Notes: a model not told the origin generated them from the sequence alone. 22,313 nucleotides of DNA from Phallusia fumigata (GCA_008931825.1 QXVZ01021788.1:1-22313), one strand, 5' to 3'. Positions 9,101-15,300 are shown, numbered from the stretch's first letter. A program made the numbers and translations.

Positions 9101-11869
9101 GTTGTCTGACCTTCGTACGCTTGCAATGAAGCCACATTTGCCGTAAGTAACAATGGAGGCATTGAAGCTGACACTGCTGTTTCCTTCGTCCAATTCCAAA
9201 CATACGTTGCATGGCAAATTGTTGAAGCATTTGTCGAAACTGACGTAGAGTAGTTTGGGAGAGGTCGGGTGACCGTTAAACCCACCAACATGAATTGAAC
9301 CGTTCGCTGAAAATGTTGTAAATTGTGATGCTGCAGTAATAGACTTGCAAAAACGCATTGACCGAAAAACAAGAAAATGATAACTTTTGCAGTGGTACAT
9401 TTTGAAACTTTAGAGTGCTACCCCACGAAACTTGCATAAAATCGGTAAACAAGCAAAGCGACAAAACATCTATAAGGTTCAGTTCTACAGACGAAATATA
9501 GAAACCTCTGTGATTCATTGGCCATTAACATTCACTCGAACGACTATGATATATACCTCGATTAATTGCATTTAAATAAGCGAAAATATAGTTAAATTAT
9601 AAATGACGTTTTATTAAAACAAATAGTGCCTACAGCTTGCTTTTTTTCTGTACAACTTAATTTTGTCAAACATCAAATGAAAATCGTTCGTGTTCAAATT
9701 CTATTTAATATCACTCACTGACCTGTTTTGTTGGGACAAGCGTAATTTTCAGTGCAAACATCCATTCCTAAAAAGATTGTAGCGCTTAATTAACCGCTTT
9801 TAAAACATCAGGCAAGGTTTTTTCTTTTACGAATACTACCTTCGCAGGCGCTCCAGCTAACATTCACAGATGCATGTGGCCAATCTGTGTCGTATTCAAC
9901 AGGTGCCACAATTGCTGTAAAATTGCATTGTTGCACGTTAAGAAGTAAGGACTTGAATTCCATGTGGTTAGGGGATGATTCAATGAGCAACTCAACGGTG
10001 TTTGGCGTTTTATCGAAGCATGTCTCAAATTGCACAAATATTTCTCGGTACACGGGAGAGGTGCTGTTGAATGTACCAGCTTCTTTAGTTCCTGTCTGAC
10101 AGTCTGAAAATAACAAACAAAAAACAAACAACCTAAATGTGCTTATTCTAAAAACTTCCTATCCGATGTTAAATCACGTTCACGCTACGGTTATTCCCCA
10201 TGACCAAAACTGTTAGAACGTTTAAAATAAAATGTCCACGTTATAGTTATCTGCCCGGTAATGTTTCATTTATATTTCAGTTTATATTTAAACGACATGC
10301 CTGGTCACCTAGGTATTTTACGAAACTATCGTATGTGCCTTAAAAGATTCATTGTATTTGCATTATACAATAATAGCTACAATCCACTGCGACATTCGAT
10401 TTGTTGGTGATTCTGTACGCTGCAGTACTGAAGTTTGCTGCTGTAGTTTTCGATATGTCGTGATTATTAAATAACCATGTTATGGCAGCTGAAAGCACCA
10501 CGTTACGGGTAAACATTGTACGTTGTTTACAGTAAATAAGGTAAACTGTTACCGGAGTTGTATGTATTGCCAATTACTTACCTTGTGTGGTTCGCTCACA
10601 AATAAAGTAATTGTAGACAGAACAATTCTCAGCTCTCCAGCCTTTTTCCCAGATCGTTTCTATACATCTCGCCAATGGGATTTGCTCATCCGTAAATCTT
10701 CTCTCTTCAGGTTTTAATTCGCTCCCGTCGCTCCAACGATACTCTCGTTGTATATCGTCGTATGATAAACCAATCCAGTAACCTTTATCTGTCGCAAAAT
10801 GTAAGTACCCTGACAAAATATCATACAGCTGTGGGAGCACAAGTCACCTCGTCTGTTATATTTCCCCAAACTTTTTGATGTTAGATCTTAGTTTGTTTGC
10901 CAAGTGGTCGTGCTAACTAGTGATTGCGACGCACTTATAGTTATATTTATATACCAAGCCCATATACAAGAACTGTTGTCTCAAAACAAACTAGATTTTT
11001 GTGGCTTACACGTAAATGATCAGAAAGTCAGCTTTCAAACGCAATTCGCATTTCTTGATCTATTTACGGCGACTGCTATTTTGTTTTAAGGTGAAAACCT
11101 CTGAAATTACTTGTTTGTGCTTGTATTATTAAAAATGATTCCTAGTGGTTCCCACTAACTAAAAATATATGTTATGTTTCGCAACAAATCTATTGCCATT
11201 CTCGTATTTATGGAATTTTTTCCATCAATAATTGACTAAAAAGATTTACAGTGTCGACGTTTGAGCAAGTTTTCCTCCAAGAAATTGTGTTTTGATTGTG
11301 TTTTCACATGAACGAGATGGGCATCGTACGATTGACAAAATTTCGTCGCACCCTCGTAGTTTTCTTTGAAATCGGAAAACCAGATGTGTTCGTATTCGAA
11401 AATTTCTGCAAAAGAAACATAGAAACTTTACCAAGTATAACATTTTATCTGCTGCTATTGCACAAAACCTGTACAGGTCTTTTATGGTAAATGTTTTGTA
11501 GCGTTTACTTAGCTTTACATGACTGGAGATTAACTCTTGTAATGTTTTAAAGGCAATCGGTGATGCATAGAAGGGCAAATCTTTAATAGTTCGTCGATTT
11601 AGGTTACCGCGGTTCATTAAATGGAACCGACTTATTTACTTGCGTCACCTTTAAGGAAGCTTGATAGATTTGGATTTAGAAATCATATAAACCTGATTTT
11701 AACTCCTTCGTGAAGTTAAGCACTGAATAACGTATTAAGTTAGTTCAGTAGGTGTAAACTTTTATAAAGTTACATAAAACAAACCAGATTTTGAATGCCT
11801 GCGCTTACCTGCATTGGTCGCTGTGTAGAATAACAAACACAGAAAACTTATCCACATAAGTCGATCCAT
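92..11869 (-). CDS. Modular lectin-mucin gene, 34 exons seen, 3' end beyond window
   Basis: Overall entry for the minus-strand gene; exons are listed separately. The splice chain encodes about 1,517 codons without a stop: signal peptide 1-20, CTLD1 about 21-148, H-type-lectin-like domains about 149-236, 252-342, 370-458, 474-563, 601-689 and 690-769, Thr-rich and mucin-repeat segment 770-1020, linker 1021-1043, CTLD2 1044-1177, then a Thr-rich stalk from 1178 onward. Every junction after the signal peptide is phase 1, the usual rule for extracellular domain shuffling. Many N-glycosylation sequons lie in the lectin-like domains, and dense Thr/Ser suggests O-glycosylation. I infer a secreted or membrane-tethered glycan-binding mucin acting outside the cell, perhaps in mucosal or immune recognition; ligand and attachment are unknown. 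Introns over 300 bp (170-554, 615-934, 1788-2132, 4041-4427, 5518-5859, 6100-6425, 8639-9033, 9307-9722, 10104-10581, 10810-11249, 11406-11808) show no other gene. I do not recognise a named orthologue. Confidence 0.8.
437..536. repeat. Two-copy tandem repeat, 52-bp period, inside intron 33
   Basis: Positions 437-484 and 489-536 are identical over 48 bp, giving a 52-bp period (AGCCAATAGATAAAACGCC starts each copy). It lies in the intron between exons 33 and 34 and has no obvious function. The perfect identity implies a very recent duplication. Confidence 0.93.
555..614 (-). CDS. Exon 33: Thr/Ala-rich stalk exon
   Basis: A 60-bp phase 1-1 exon, acceptor ATTATGTACAG, donor ACAC|GTGAGT (strong). 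It reads EVTATTAYVAETTMTQGAT. It has no counterpart between exons 30 and 31, so it was gained, or its partner lost, after the A-B pair duplicated. Confidence 0.66.
935..997 (-). CDS. Exon 32: Thr-rich stalk exon, type A duplicate
   Basis: A 63-bp phase 1-1 exon, acceptor CGTTTTTTAG, donor TCAG|GTGAGC. It reads YETTTDESEVITTTGQATSS, a second copy of exon 30. Confidence 0.7.
1173..1253 (-). CDS. Exon 31: Thr-rich stalk exon, type B
   Basis: An 81-bp phase 1-1 exon, acceptor TTATGCTTAG, donor GAAG|GTAAGT. It reads TTTIGVETTTEPVD then TTTLFSTTDLVE. It is a paralogue of exon 34 (92-169), with a shared ending (STTDLxE) and a shared flanking intron sequence at the donor. Confidence 0.71.
1401..1463 (-). 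CDS. Exon 30: Thr-rich stalk exon, type A
   Basis: A 63-bp phase 1-1 exon, acceptor TGTTTTAG, donor TCAG|GTAAAT. It reads YETTSVESVVITTIDQTTPS. It is a clear paralogue of exon 32 (935-997): same length, same YETT start, same VITT middle. Confidence 0.7.
1545..1586 (-). CDS. Exon 29: 42-bp Thr-rich micro-exon
   Basis: A 42-bp phase 1-1 exon, acceptor TTGTATTAG, donor GCCG|GTAATG. It reads VDITADNSFTTTA. Confidence 0.56.
1752..1787 (-). CDS. Exon 28: 36-bp Thr-rich micro-exon
   Basis: Only 36 bp, phase 1-1, acceptor CATTTTATAG, donor ACAA|GTAAGT (perfect consensus). It reads TTTNSQTKTTT. The smallest exon in the chain, supported by a strong donor and the matching phase. Confidence 0.63.
2133..2216 (-). 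CDS. Exon 27: Thr/Gln-rich stalk exon
   Basis: An 84-bp phase 1-1 exon, acceptor CAAACTGTAG, donor TTAG|GTAAAG. It reads VTTGKTTQQTTVNFE then TSTDQEKQATTL. It resembles exons 24 and 26 (TTxQTxQQTT core), so these three probably arose by duplication. Confidence 0.68.
2276..2353 (-). CDS. Exon 26: Thr/Gln-rich stalk exon
   Basis: A 78-bp phase 1-1 exon, acceptor TTCATGTAG, donor GCAG|GTAACA. It reads MGQTTQQMTEQLK then TSTAVDKITTWA. Confidence 0.64.
2420..2494 (-). CDS. Exon 25: Thr-rich stalk exon
   Basis: A 75-bp phase 1-1 exon, acceptor CGTACAG, donor ACAA|GTAATT. It reads SSTGLPTELMTTRF then ETTTTFPTTT. Confidence 0.66.
2554..2634 (-). CDS. Exon 24: Thr/Ser-rich stalk exon
   Basis: An 81-bp phase 1-1 exon, acceptor TTATACGTAG, donor TCAG|GTACAT. 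It runs from ITTAQTSQQTTETTRK to SSTSTDFSSS. Confidence 0.68.
2695..2769 (-). CDS. Exon 23: Thr-rich stalk exon
   Basis: A 75-bp phase 1-1 exon, acceptor TATGTGTAG, donor TCAG|GTAAAA. It reads PTKTQLTTGIIK then TTTNSDTSQIAS. Confidence 0.67.
2825..2887 (-). CDS. Exon 22: Thr-rich stalk exon
   Basis: A 63-bp phase 1-1 exon, acceptor GCCCGTGCAG, donor TTAG|GTAACT. It reads PSEIITTAETTEIFATTSTL. Confidence 0.67.
2952..3029 (-). CDS. Exon 21: Thr-rich stalk exon
   Basis: A 78-bp phase 1-1 exon, acceptor TGTACGACTAG, donor ACAG|GTTCCC (weak beyond GT). It reads PLISSTAGHTTTEG then LATYAMTTTQT. Confidence 0.58.
3124..3186 (-). CDS. Exon 20: Thr-rich stalk exon
   Basis: A 63-bp phase 1-1 exon, acceptor TTGGGATAG, donor ATTG|GTACTA. 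It reads TSTAFHTTTQPGKTTSTTAI. First of the tiny mucin exons after CTLD2. Confidence 0.66.
3464..3697 (-). CDS. Exon 19: C-terminal half of C-type lectin domain 2
   Basis: A 234-bp phase 1-1 exon, acceptor CAACTACCACAG, donor GAAG|GTAATC. Marks: FNPWIGLTGKQGTYYWVDG (WIGL core and WVDG), DVCVLVNREACWHARQC and ERSYICQR, giving the remaining conserved cysteines plus one extra. There is no EPN or QPD, and WND is replaced by ARQC, so non-classical ligand binding is likely. Confidence 0.85.
3873..4040 (-). CDS. Exon 18: N-terminal half of C-type lectin domain 2
   Basis: A 168-bp phase 1-1 exon, acceptor CAAAATGACAG, donor AACA|GTAGGT. It encodes WVRLGNTEYYWGTRQLNFT followed by the helix region NNTCRAEGGSLLVVKTDEAL, the standard first half of a CTLD with its first conserved cysteine. 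NFT and NNT sequons are present. It has the same split point and phase as the CTLD1 exons, so the two CTLDs share an intron position. Confidence 0.84.
4212..4331 (-). CDS. Possible optional exon between linker and C-type lectin domain 2
   Basis: A 120-bp open stretch starts after TTTAAAAG and ends at CTG|GTAATA. It is phase 1 on both sides and begins with RDTTRQTTTS like the stalk exons. The rest (FIKNKKDIIAYF and on) is Lys/Ile/Tyr-rich and looks like AT-rich intron read by chance. It could be a cryptic or relic exon. I left it out of the main chain. Confidence 0.22.
4428..4496 (-). CDS. Exon 17: linker before C-type lectin domain 2
   Basis: A 69-bp phase 1-1 exon, acceptor GTGGCTACAG, donor AACG|GTATGT. 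It reads TTQCTEHYNTIGLG then QNVTTGPN, with one cysteine and an NVT sequon. It joins the mucin rod to CTLD2. Confidence 0.63.
4643..5257 (-). CDS. Exon 16: large mucin exon with 12-residue tandem repeats
   Basis: A 615-bp phase 1-1 exon, about 205 residues, by far the longest. Acceptor TTTTGCAACAG, donor ACAG|GTACAC. It begins with thirteen units of MTTEASTAATTS (36 bp each, about 4788-5255). Variants include MTTQPSTAGTTT and MTIEASTAATTA. An irregular Thr/Glu tail follows (ITTETTTGATTEST and so on). It is almost entirely Thr, Ala, Ser, Glu and Met with no cysteine: a classic densely O-glycosylated rod. The open antisense frames here are a by-product of the repeat. Confidence 0.85.
4788..5255 (-). 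repeat. 36-bp coding minisatellite, about 13 copies
   Basis: Each 36-bp unit encodes one 12-residue mucin repeat inside exon 16. On the plus strand every unit carries GTTGTCATT, with a characteristic GCTAGCTTCG in most. Units nearest the acceptor end are the most alike; units toward the donor end carry Gln or Pro substitutions and then decay. Copy number is likely variable between individuals, and the phase is always kept because 36 is divisible by three. Confidence 0.88.
5380..5517 (-). CDS. Exon 15: Thr/Ala-rich mucin-like exon
   Basis: A 138-bp phase 1-1 exon, acceptor TTACATTTAG, donor ACAC|GTAAGA. It runs from LYPSVLAEQTTATASV to TTHLTTTKRQRNVPT. It is O-glycosylation-prone and starts the mucin part after the last lectin-like domain. 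The KRQRNV stretch is basic and might be a furin-type processing site, but that is only a guess. Confidence 0.7.
5860..6099 (-). CDS. Exon 14: H-type-lectin-like domain 6, closest to the classical pattern
   Basis: A 240-bp phase 1-1 exon, shorter than its siblings. It follows domain 5 directly with no linker. Acceptor ATTTTTAAAG, donor TTTG|GTTAGT (weaker). Marks: VATVYFPNTYTNAPNKVKI, FNNRFTVLISNKV and VQFDWIALFG. The ending W-I-A after a V-x-F strand is the best visual match to H-type lectins in this gene. It lacks the paired cysteines and carries a basic RRKR loop. Confidence 0.68.
6426..6692 (-). CDS. Exon 13: H-type-lectin-like domain 5
   Basis: A 267-bp phase 1-1 exon, acceptor TTTTTTTTAG, donor TTCG|GTAAGC. 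Marks: AEVQYVRLGFDEYYDVKPEE, IGYCGVNVSVYRID and PRLVWRAYFG. The KCF motif is replaced by an aromatic DEYYD stretch and the first cysteine has moved later (DTECMPQN), so this is a more diverged copy. It is strongly acidic. Confidence 0.7.
6971..7024 (-). CDS. Exon 12: short linker before lectin-like domain 5
   Basis: A 54-bp phase 1-1 exon, acceptor TTTAATGTAG, donor AAGG|GTAAGT (a strong donor). It reads TTGWAPTTSASQRKYPK, Thr/Ser/Pro-rich and basic at the end. It carries no recognisable domain. Confidence 0.6.
7120..7176 (-). CDS. Exon 11: Pro/Thr/Cys linker
   Basis: A 57-bp phase 1-1 exon, acceptor CTCTTACAG, donor AACG|GTAAGC. It reads CPPMQTTPNPRPTNCTLN, with two cysteines and an NCT sequon. 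Together with exon 12 it forms a double linker before domain 5, unlike the single linkers upstream. Confidence 0.64.
7433..7702 (-). CDS. Exon 10: H-type-lectin-like domain 4
   Basis: A 270-bp phase 1-1 exon, acceptor CATTTTACAG, donor TTTG|GTAAGT. Marks: SISGAMDVGEF lead-in, KKLYLYYGECFANFPYNINL, DECGFEAIVLRLG and LVLDWKVDFG. The SISG lead-in resembles that of domain 6 (KISG), and the C-terminal W..xFG matches domains 2 and 5. It is acidic and has fewer sequons than domain 2. Confidence 0.73.
7894..7938 (-). CDS. Exon 9: 15-residue linker between lectin-like domains 3 and 4
   Basis: A 45-bp phase 1-1 exon, acceptor TTTTTGCAG, donor ACAG|GTCAAA. It reads DPDGNNTFRDKNAT and carries NNT and NAT sequons but no cysteine. 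It matches exon 5 in length, phase and terminal N-x-T. Confidence 0.6.
7997..8263 (-). CDS. Exon 8: H-type-lectin-like domain 3
   Basis: A 267-bp phase 1-1 exon with no internal ATG, so simple ORF listing misses it. Acceptor TTTCTGCAG, donor CCAG|GTACAA. Marks: KIEHVFFDKCFTQKPNNIS, NPCGFKATVAWSQND and LYLQWVVCPG. It shares the KCF...P and CGF.A.V motifs with domains 2 and 4 and has one extra C-terminal cysteine. Confidence 0.73.
8558..8638 (-). CDS. Exon 7: Cys-rich linker between lectin-like domains 2 and 3
   Basis: An 81-bp phase 1-1 exon, acceptor GCCTTACAG, donor GAGCG|GTAAGA. It encodes about 27 residues with three cysteines (QNCSCDSENG, then EPCPYVNMS) and NCS and NMS sequons. It could be a small disulphide knot or simply a spacer; I do not recognise a family. 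Confidence 0.66.
9034..9306 (-). CDS. Exon 6: H-type-lectin-like domain 2
   Basis: A 273-bp phase 1-1 exon, acceptor CATTTTCAG, donor TACG|GTACGT. The domain shows KLLYVSFDKCFNNLP, GKCGFIASVRRSDN and GMVLRWRTKYG, aligned by eye with domains 1, 3 and 4. It is very rich in N-glycosylation sequons (NGS, NSS, NAS, NAT, NYT and NDT). Overlapping ORFs on the same strand in other frames here are shadows. Confidence 0.72.
9723..9767 (-). CDS. Exon 5: 15-residue linker between lectin-like domains 1 and 2
   Basis: A 45-bp phase 1-1 exon, acceptor CTTTTTAG, donor ACAG|GTCAGT. It reads MDVCTENYACPNKT, with two cysteines and one NKT sequon. It is the same length as the linker exon at 7894-7938, so the linkers were probably duplicated along with the domains. 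Confidence 0.66.
9840..10103 (-). CDS. Exon 4: H-type-lectin-like domain 1
   Basis: A 264-bp phase 1-1 exon, acceptor TTATTTTCAG, donor GAAG|GTAGTA. It encodes one whole domain. Marks: REIFVQFETCFDKTPNTVEL at the start, QQCNFTAIV in the middle and VNVSWSACE at the end. The F..CF...P.....L opening, aromatic middle strand and terminal W-S/I-A fit the H-type lectin (H_lectin, Helix agglutinin/discoidin) pattern, judged by eye only. Sequons NST, NFT and NVS are present. Two cysteines absent from the classical family recur in sibling domains. Confidence 0.68.
10582..10809 (-). CDS. Exon 3: C-terminal half of C-type lectin domain 1
   Basis: This 228-bp phase 1-1 exon completes CTLD1. Visible family marks are YWIGLSYDD (the WIGL core), YRWSDGSEL, then ARCIETIWEKGWRAENC and NYFICE, which supply the other three conserved cysteines. 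The carbohydrate-type EPN or QPD tripeptide is missing (the loop reads DGSELKPEE) and the WND position reads RAENC. Classical calcium-dependent sugar binding is therefore doubtful. The donor is CAAG|GTAAGT. An upstream CAG at about 10831 could serve as an alternative acceptor but would be phase 0, so the phase 1 site is preferred. Confidence 0.82.
11250..11405 (-). CDS. Exon 2: N-terminal half of C-type lectin domain 1
   Basis: The acceptor TTTCTTTTGCAG is followed by a 156-bp phase 1-1 exon. The translation holds the beginning of a C-type lectin-like fold: aromatic strand HIWFSDF, helix motif EGATKFCQSYDAHLVHV with the first conserved cysteine, and the following helix SKHNFLEENLL. The donor is CACT|GTAAAT. 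A competing GT seven bases upstream (AAAC|GTCGAC) is a poorer match. The short N-terminal cysteine pair of long-form CTLDs is absent. Confidence 0.78.
11809..11869 (-). CDS. Exon 1: start codon and signal peptide
   Basis: The minus-strand ATG at 11869 opens a 20-codon exon reading MDRLMWISFLCLLFYTATNA, a typical secretory signal: a basic residue near the N-terminus, a hydrophobic core and small residues before the expected cleavage site. The exon ends in phase 1 at a good donor (GCAG|GTAAG). It is the only exon of the chain whose length is not a multiple of three, as expected for a first coding exon. The start was chosen because the hydrophobic core begins just after it and the phase matches exon 2. 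Confidence 0.82.
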
Positions 11870-11960
11870 GTCCAAAGTCCGAAATTAGACAATCATAACC
11901 TAATTTTGTATATTTCTTGTCCAAACTAACCTTACTTCTGACGCAAAAAAAACAGAAAAT
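11870..11960 (-). promoter_or_regulatory. Putative 5' flank of the lectin-mucin gene with a TATA-like box
   Basis: On the minus strand, about 35-47 bases before the ATG, lies AAATATACAAAA (plus-strand positions about 11904-11916). It could act as a TATA element, though it is rather close to the start codon. Upstream non-coding exons or trans-splicing are also possible and cannot be excluded. Confidence 0.2.
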
Positions 11961-12083
11961 GTTTATGTACCTAGCTTTAACAGTCAATTTCACCACGGCT
12001 GTTGGGGGGTATACACCAAAGTTTAGGTGTTGGTTAACTAATCAGAGTTAGGTTTCACATTAATTCGACGTCAGTAATGCGAT

Positions 12084-14466
12084 TTGTGACGAACAGCTAA
12101 GCGTAATTGCTGTATAAAACGCATTTAAATTAAAACTAAGAGTGCATGCGTTTTTGCGTAATTTTAGGCAACCATATTGTGTGATGCAACTTCTCATTGT
12201 TCTCCGCAACAACAAAAAGCGTTAAAAAAGTGGCTGCGCCTATTTTGACATTTGCGACTCTTTCTGTGCGAAAGCAAACCTTTCGACTGACGTTTTTTGC
12301 ATTGCGGAGCTTGGCGGAAGTGAATCAAACTACACTGATGACTCGAAATTGCGCGCGTTCTATTGTCATAGAGAATGTCATTCTAATTCGGTTGCCATTA
12401 TACGTCCGATGATTAAAGTTGAATTAGGGGATAAAACACTTTGTTTGTGTGGACCCGTTTATCCCCTTTGAAAAAACGTAGTACGCTACATAACACGAAC
12501 TAACCAGAGTTTATCTAAACCCTATTCTATGCAAAAACATGCCCAATTGGCTCGGCTTGAGCATTCATTGTAACGAATTACTTTGGTTATGTAGCGTTAC
12601 TGCGTGAAAATTCATGTGTGCTTGAGGCGCTACGTATCCCAAAAATGCGTACGATCTTTATTATTTCGCGTAGAAGCTGCAAAAAGGTAGTTATAAAACT
12701 ATGTAAATACATTGAATCAAAAGTCAAACAAAACTGTGCATATCTAAAACTGTTAAACACACTTAGGGAGAGAGTTCGTAGCCAAATAAACCGAAGTAAC
12801 AGCAAATATTCGAGTTCACTTAATCTAAGGATTTTAACCAATAACGCTCCCTAGTATGCGCATCTCGATCGGTTATTTTTAATGTTATCTGTGTATAGGT
12901 TAAGCGCCTTTTACCTTTCAGACAAGGTTGAGCGTTTATCACTATTCGGATAAAGTGCTTGTTTACCAGGCGGGTATAAAGTAGTGCTCTTGCACCCCGA
13001 GTGGCGATTGTTTGTGACACAGATTACACGATCGCTGCGCAGATTGCTACAGGCTGCTTGTTAGCAAACGGCATCGTTTCCTTTGTTTTACCTCTGTTTC
13101 TACCATTGCTTACGCTCCGTTTTGTAGAGAAAAATCAGTGTCGATGAAACTAAGATTGAAAGAAGGGTTGCGGATTAAAAATAAGTTACCTGTTTTTTGT
13201 GAGGCAAAGTTGCTATGAAACACGCAAGGTTTCGAATACACACAGGCTAGCTTTGTGGGCNTTGTGACGAACAGCTAAGCGTAATTGCTGTATAAAACGC
13301 ATTTAAATTAAAACTAAGAGTGCATGCGTTTTTGCGTAATTTTAGGCAACCATATTGTGTGATGCAACTTCTCATTGTTCTCCGCAACAACAAAAAGCGT
13401 TAAAAAAGTGGCTGCGCCTATTTTGACATTTGCGACTCTTTCTGTGCGAAAGCAAACCTTTCGACTGACGTTTTTTCGCATTGCGGAGCTTAGCGGAAGT
13501 GAATCAAACTACACTGATGAGTCGAAATTGCGCGCTTTCTATTGTTATGGAGAATGTCATTCTAATTCGGTTGCCATTCTACGTCCGATGATTAAAGTTG
13601 AATTAGGGGATAAAACACTTTGTTTGTGTGGACTCGTTTATCCCCTTTGAAAAAACGTAGTACGCTACATAACACGAACTAACCAGAGTTTATCTAAACC
13701 CTATTCTATGCACAAACATGCCCAATTGGTACGGTTTGAGCATTCATTGTAATGAATTATTTTGGTTATGTAGCGTCACTGCGTGAAAATTCATGTGTGC
13801 TCGTGGCGCTACGTAACCCAAAAATGCGTACTATCTTTATTATTTCGCGTAGAAGCTGCAAAAAGGTAATTATAAAACTATGTAAATACATTGATCAAAA
13901 GTCAAACAAAACTGTGCATATCTAAAACTGTTAAACACACTTAGGGAGAGAGTTCGTAGCTAAATAAACCGAAGTAACAGCAAATATTCGAGTTCACTTA
14001 ATCTAAGAATTTGCAGCTAAAAATTATATTTTGTAAGGGATTAAACCAATAACGCTCCCTAGTATGCGCATCTCGATCGGGCATTTTTAATGTTGTCTGT
14101 GTATAGGTTAAGCGCCTTTTACCTTTCAGACAAGGTTGAGCGTTTATCACTATTCGGATAAAGTGCTTGTTTACCAGGCGGGTATAAAGTAGTGCTCTTG
14201 CACCCCGAGTGGCGATTGTGACACAGATTACACGATGGCGGCACAGACTGCTACAGGCTGCTTGTTAGCAAACGGCACCGTTTCCTTTGTTTTACCACTG
14301 TTTCTACCATTGCTTACGATCCGTTTTGTAGAGAAAGATCGGTGTCGGTGAAACTAAGATTGGAAATAGGGTTGCGGATTAAAACTAAGTTACCTGATTT
14401 TTTGTGAGGCGAAATTGCTGTGAAACTCTTTAGGTTTCAAATGCACACAGGCTAGCTTTGTGGGCT
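12084..14466. repeat. Two adjacent near-identical 1.2-kb copies separated by one N
   Basis: Copy 1 is 12084-13260 and copy 2 is 13262-14466. Both start TTGTGACGAACAGCTAAGCG and end ACACAGGCTAGCTTTGTGGGC-like. Differences are scattered substitutions and small indels: for example a 1-bp indel in the run before GCATTGCGGAGC, an extra stretch in copy 2 at about 14012-14044, and TTTG present at about 13009 only in copy 1. The lone N at 13261 is exactly at the junction. No conserved reading frame is shared by the copies. Confidence 0.93.
13261..13261. other. Single N marking an assembly joint
   Basis: The only ambiguous base in the window. It lies between the end of copy 1 and the first base of copy 2 of the 1.2-kb duplication, as expected where two contigs with unrecognised overlapping ends were abutted. 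Confidence 0.9.
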
Positions 14467-15300
14467 TGGATTCGTCCTGATGTTTGATTAAAAAATAGTA
14501 TCCTAGTAAATAGAAAACATATGTGGTAAACTTGGACACTTATTAACGCGTTTCAGTTTGTGTGCAAAAAGAAGGATTGTTTACAGCAACTTTTTGACAT
14601 GCATTTGTCGCCACCCCTCGTGGTGTAGAAGTTGGGTCGTTGGCTTCCAAATCCCTTGCCTGTAAAAAAATTCGTATTTTTTATTACTTTTTTTGAAAGT
14701 AATTTTGAATCGTTCCATCACACTAATGTTGTTTATTGTTGTTTCAGTCGACTGTGTTAGTTCTGAATGTGAAGATTGTGAACTTGGTGACAACGCAACT
14801 TACGTTGTCTCGGGTGCAAAGTGTTGGATCAGAGTTGGTCTACGAAGGAGAGTATTGTACAGATGAACTAAAAAACAGTAACATGTCAATTTAGGTCAAA
14901 ACGACAGATTGTCTGTTATGCCCATGGACGGATGGGTGCGGTTCAGTTTGTTCAAAATATGTTACATATAAAAGATACACAACATAAAAGGGAATACATA
15001 CAAAAAGTCCCCAAATATTAAAATATCTGAAATGTTGATCAGATATAAAATAGGTCAATAATCCGCTGTTCACGAGCAGAAGTTATTTGTCACCAAAATT
15101 GCATCATTCAAACGTTTGCGACGACCAACAGATTTTTGTTTCAAACACGTGTCGTCTCAACAACGCAAAAGGTCTCTTCCAGCTTCCGGCAAGCAACGTG
15201 ATGCCACAAGCACCAATCAAACTACACCACGTCACGTCAAATCGACCGCCATGCGTTTAAGCGCCTCTCCCTCTTATCAAACTGCTCCTCATGGAACTCA
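14467..15300. other. Intergenic stretch, no convincing gene
   Basis: AT-rich sequence with no long frame and no domain. A weak plus-strand exon candidate (14748) is listed separately. Short ORFs on both strands here carry no codon bias or motif that I can support. Confidence 0.5.
14748..14866 (+). CDS. Weak candidate: Cys-rich exon fragment
   Basis: After a good acceptor (TTATTGTTGTTTCAG) a phase 1 frame reads DCVSSECEDCELGDNATYVV and on to a stop at 14864-14866, with four cysteines and an NAT sequon. It might be a fragment of an extracellular Cys-rich module or a terminal exon, but no upstream exon with matching phase was found. A possible donor (CTCGG|GTGCAA) lies inside. It may be chance. 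Confidence 0.2.

Noticed and set aside
8991-9372. Minus-strand ORFs overlapping lectin-like domain 2 in other frames.
   Set aside because: They lack the KCF, CGF and W motifs and have no matching splice phase. They are frame shadows of exon 6.
12197-13650. Two similar plus-strand ORFs starting FSATTKSVKKVAAPIL in both copies of the 1.2-kb duplication.
   Set aside because: They start at TTG, and a one-base difference between the copies changes the frame halfway, so the downstream protein is not shared. No domain is visible.
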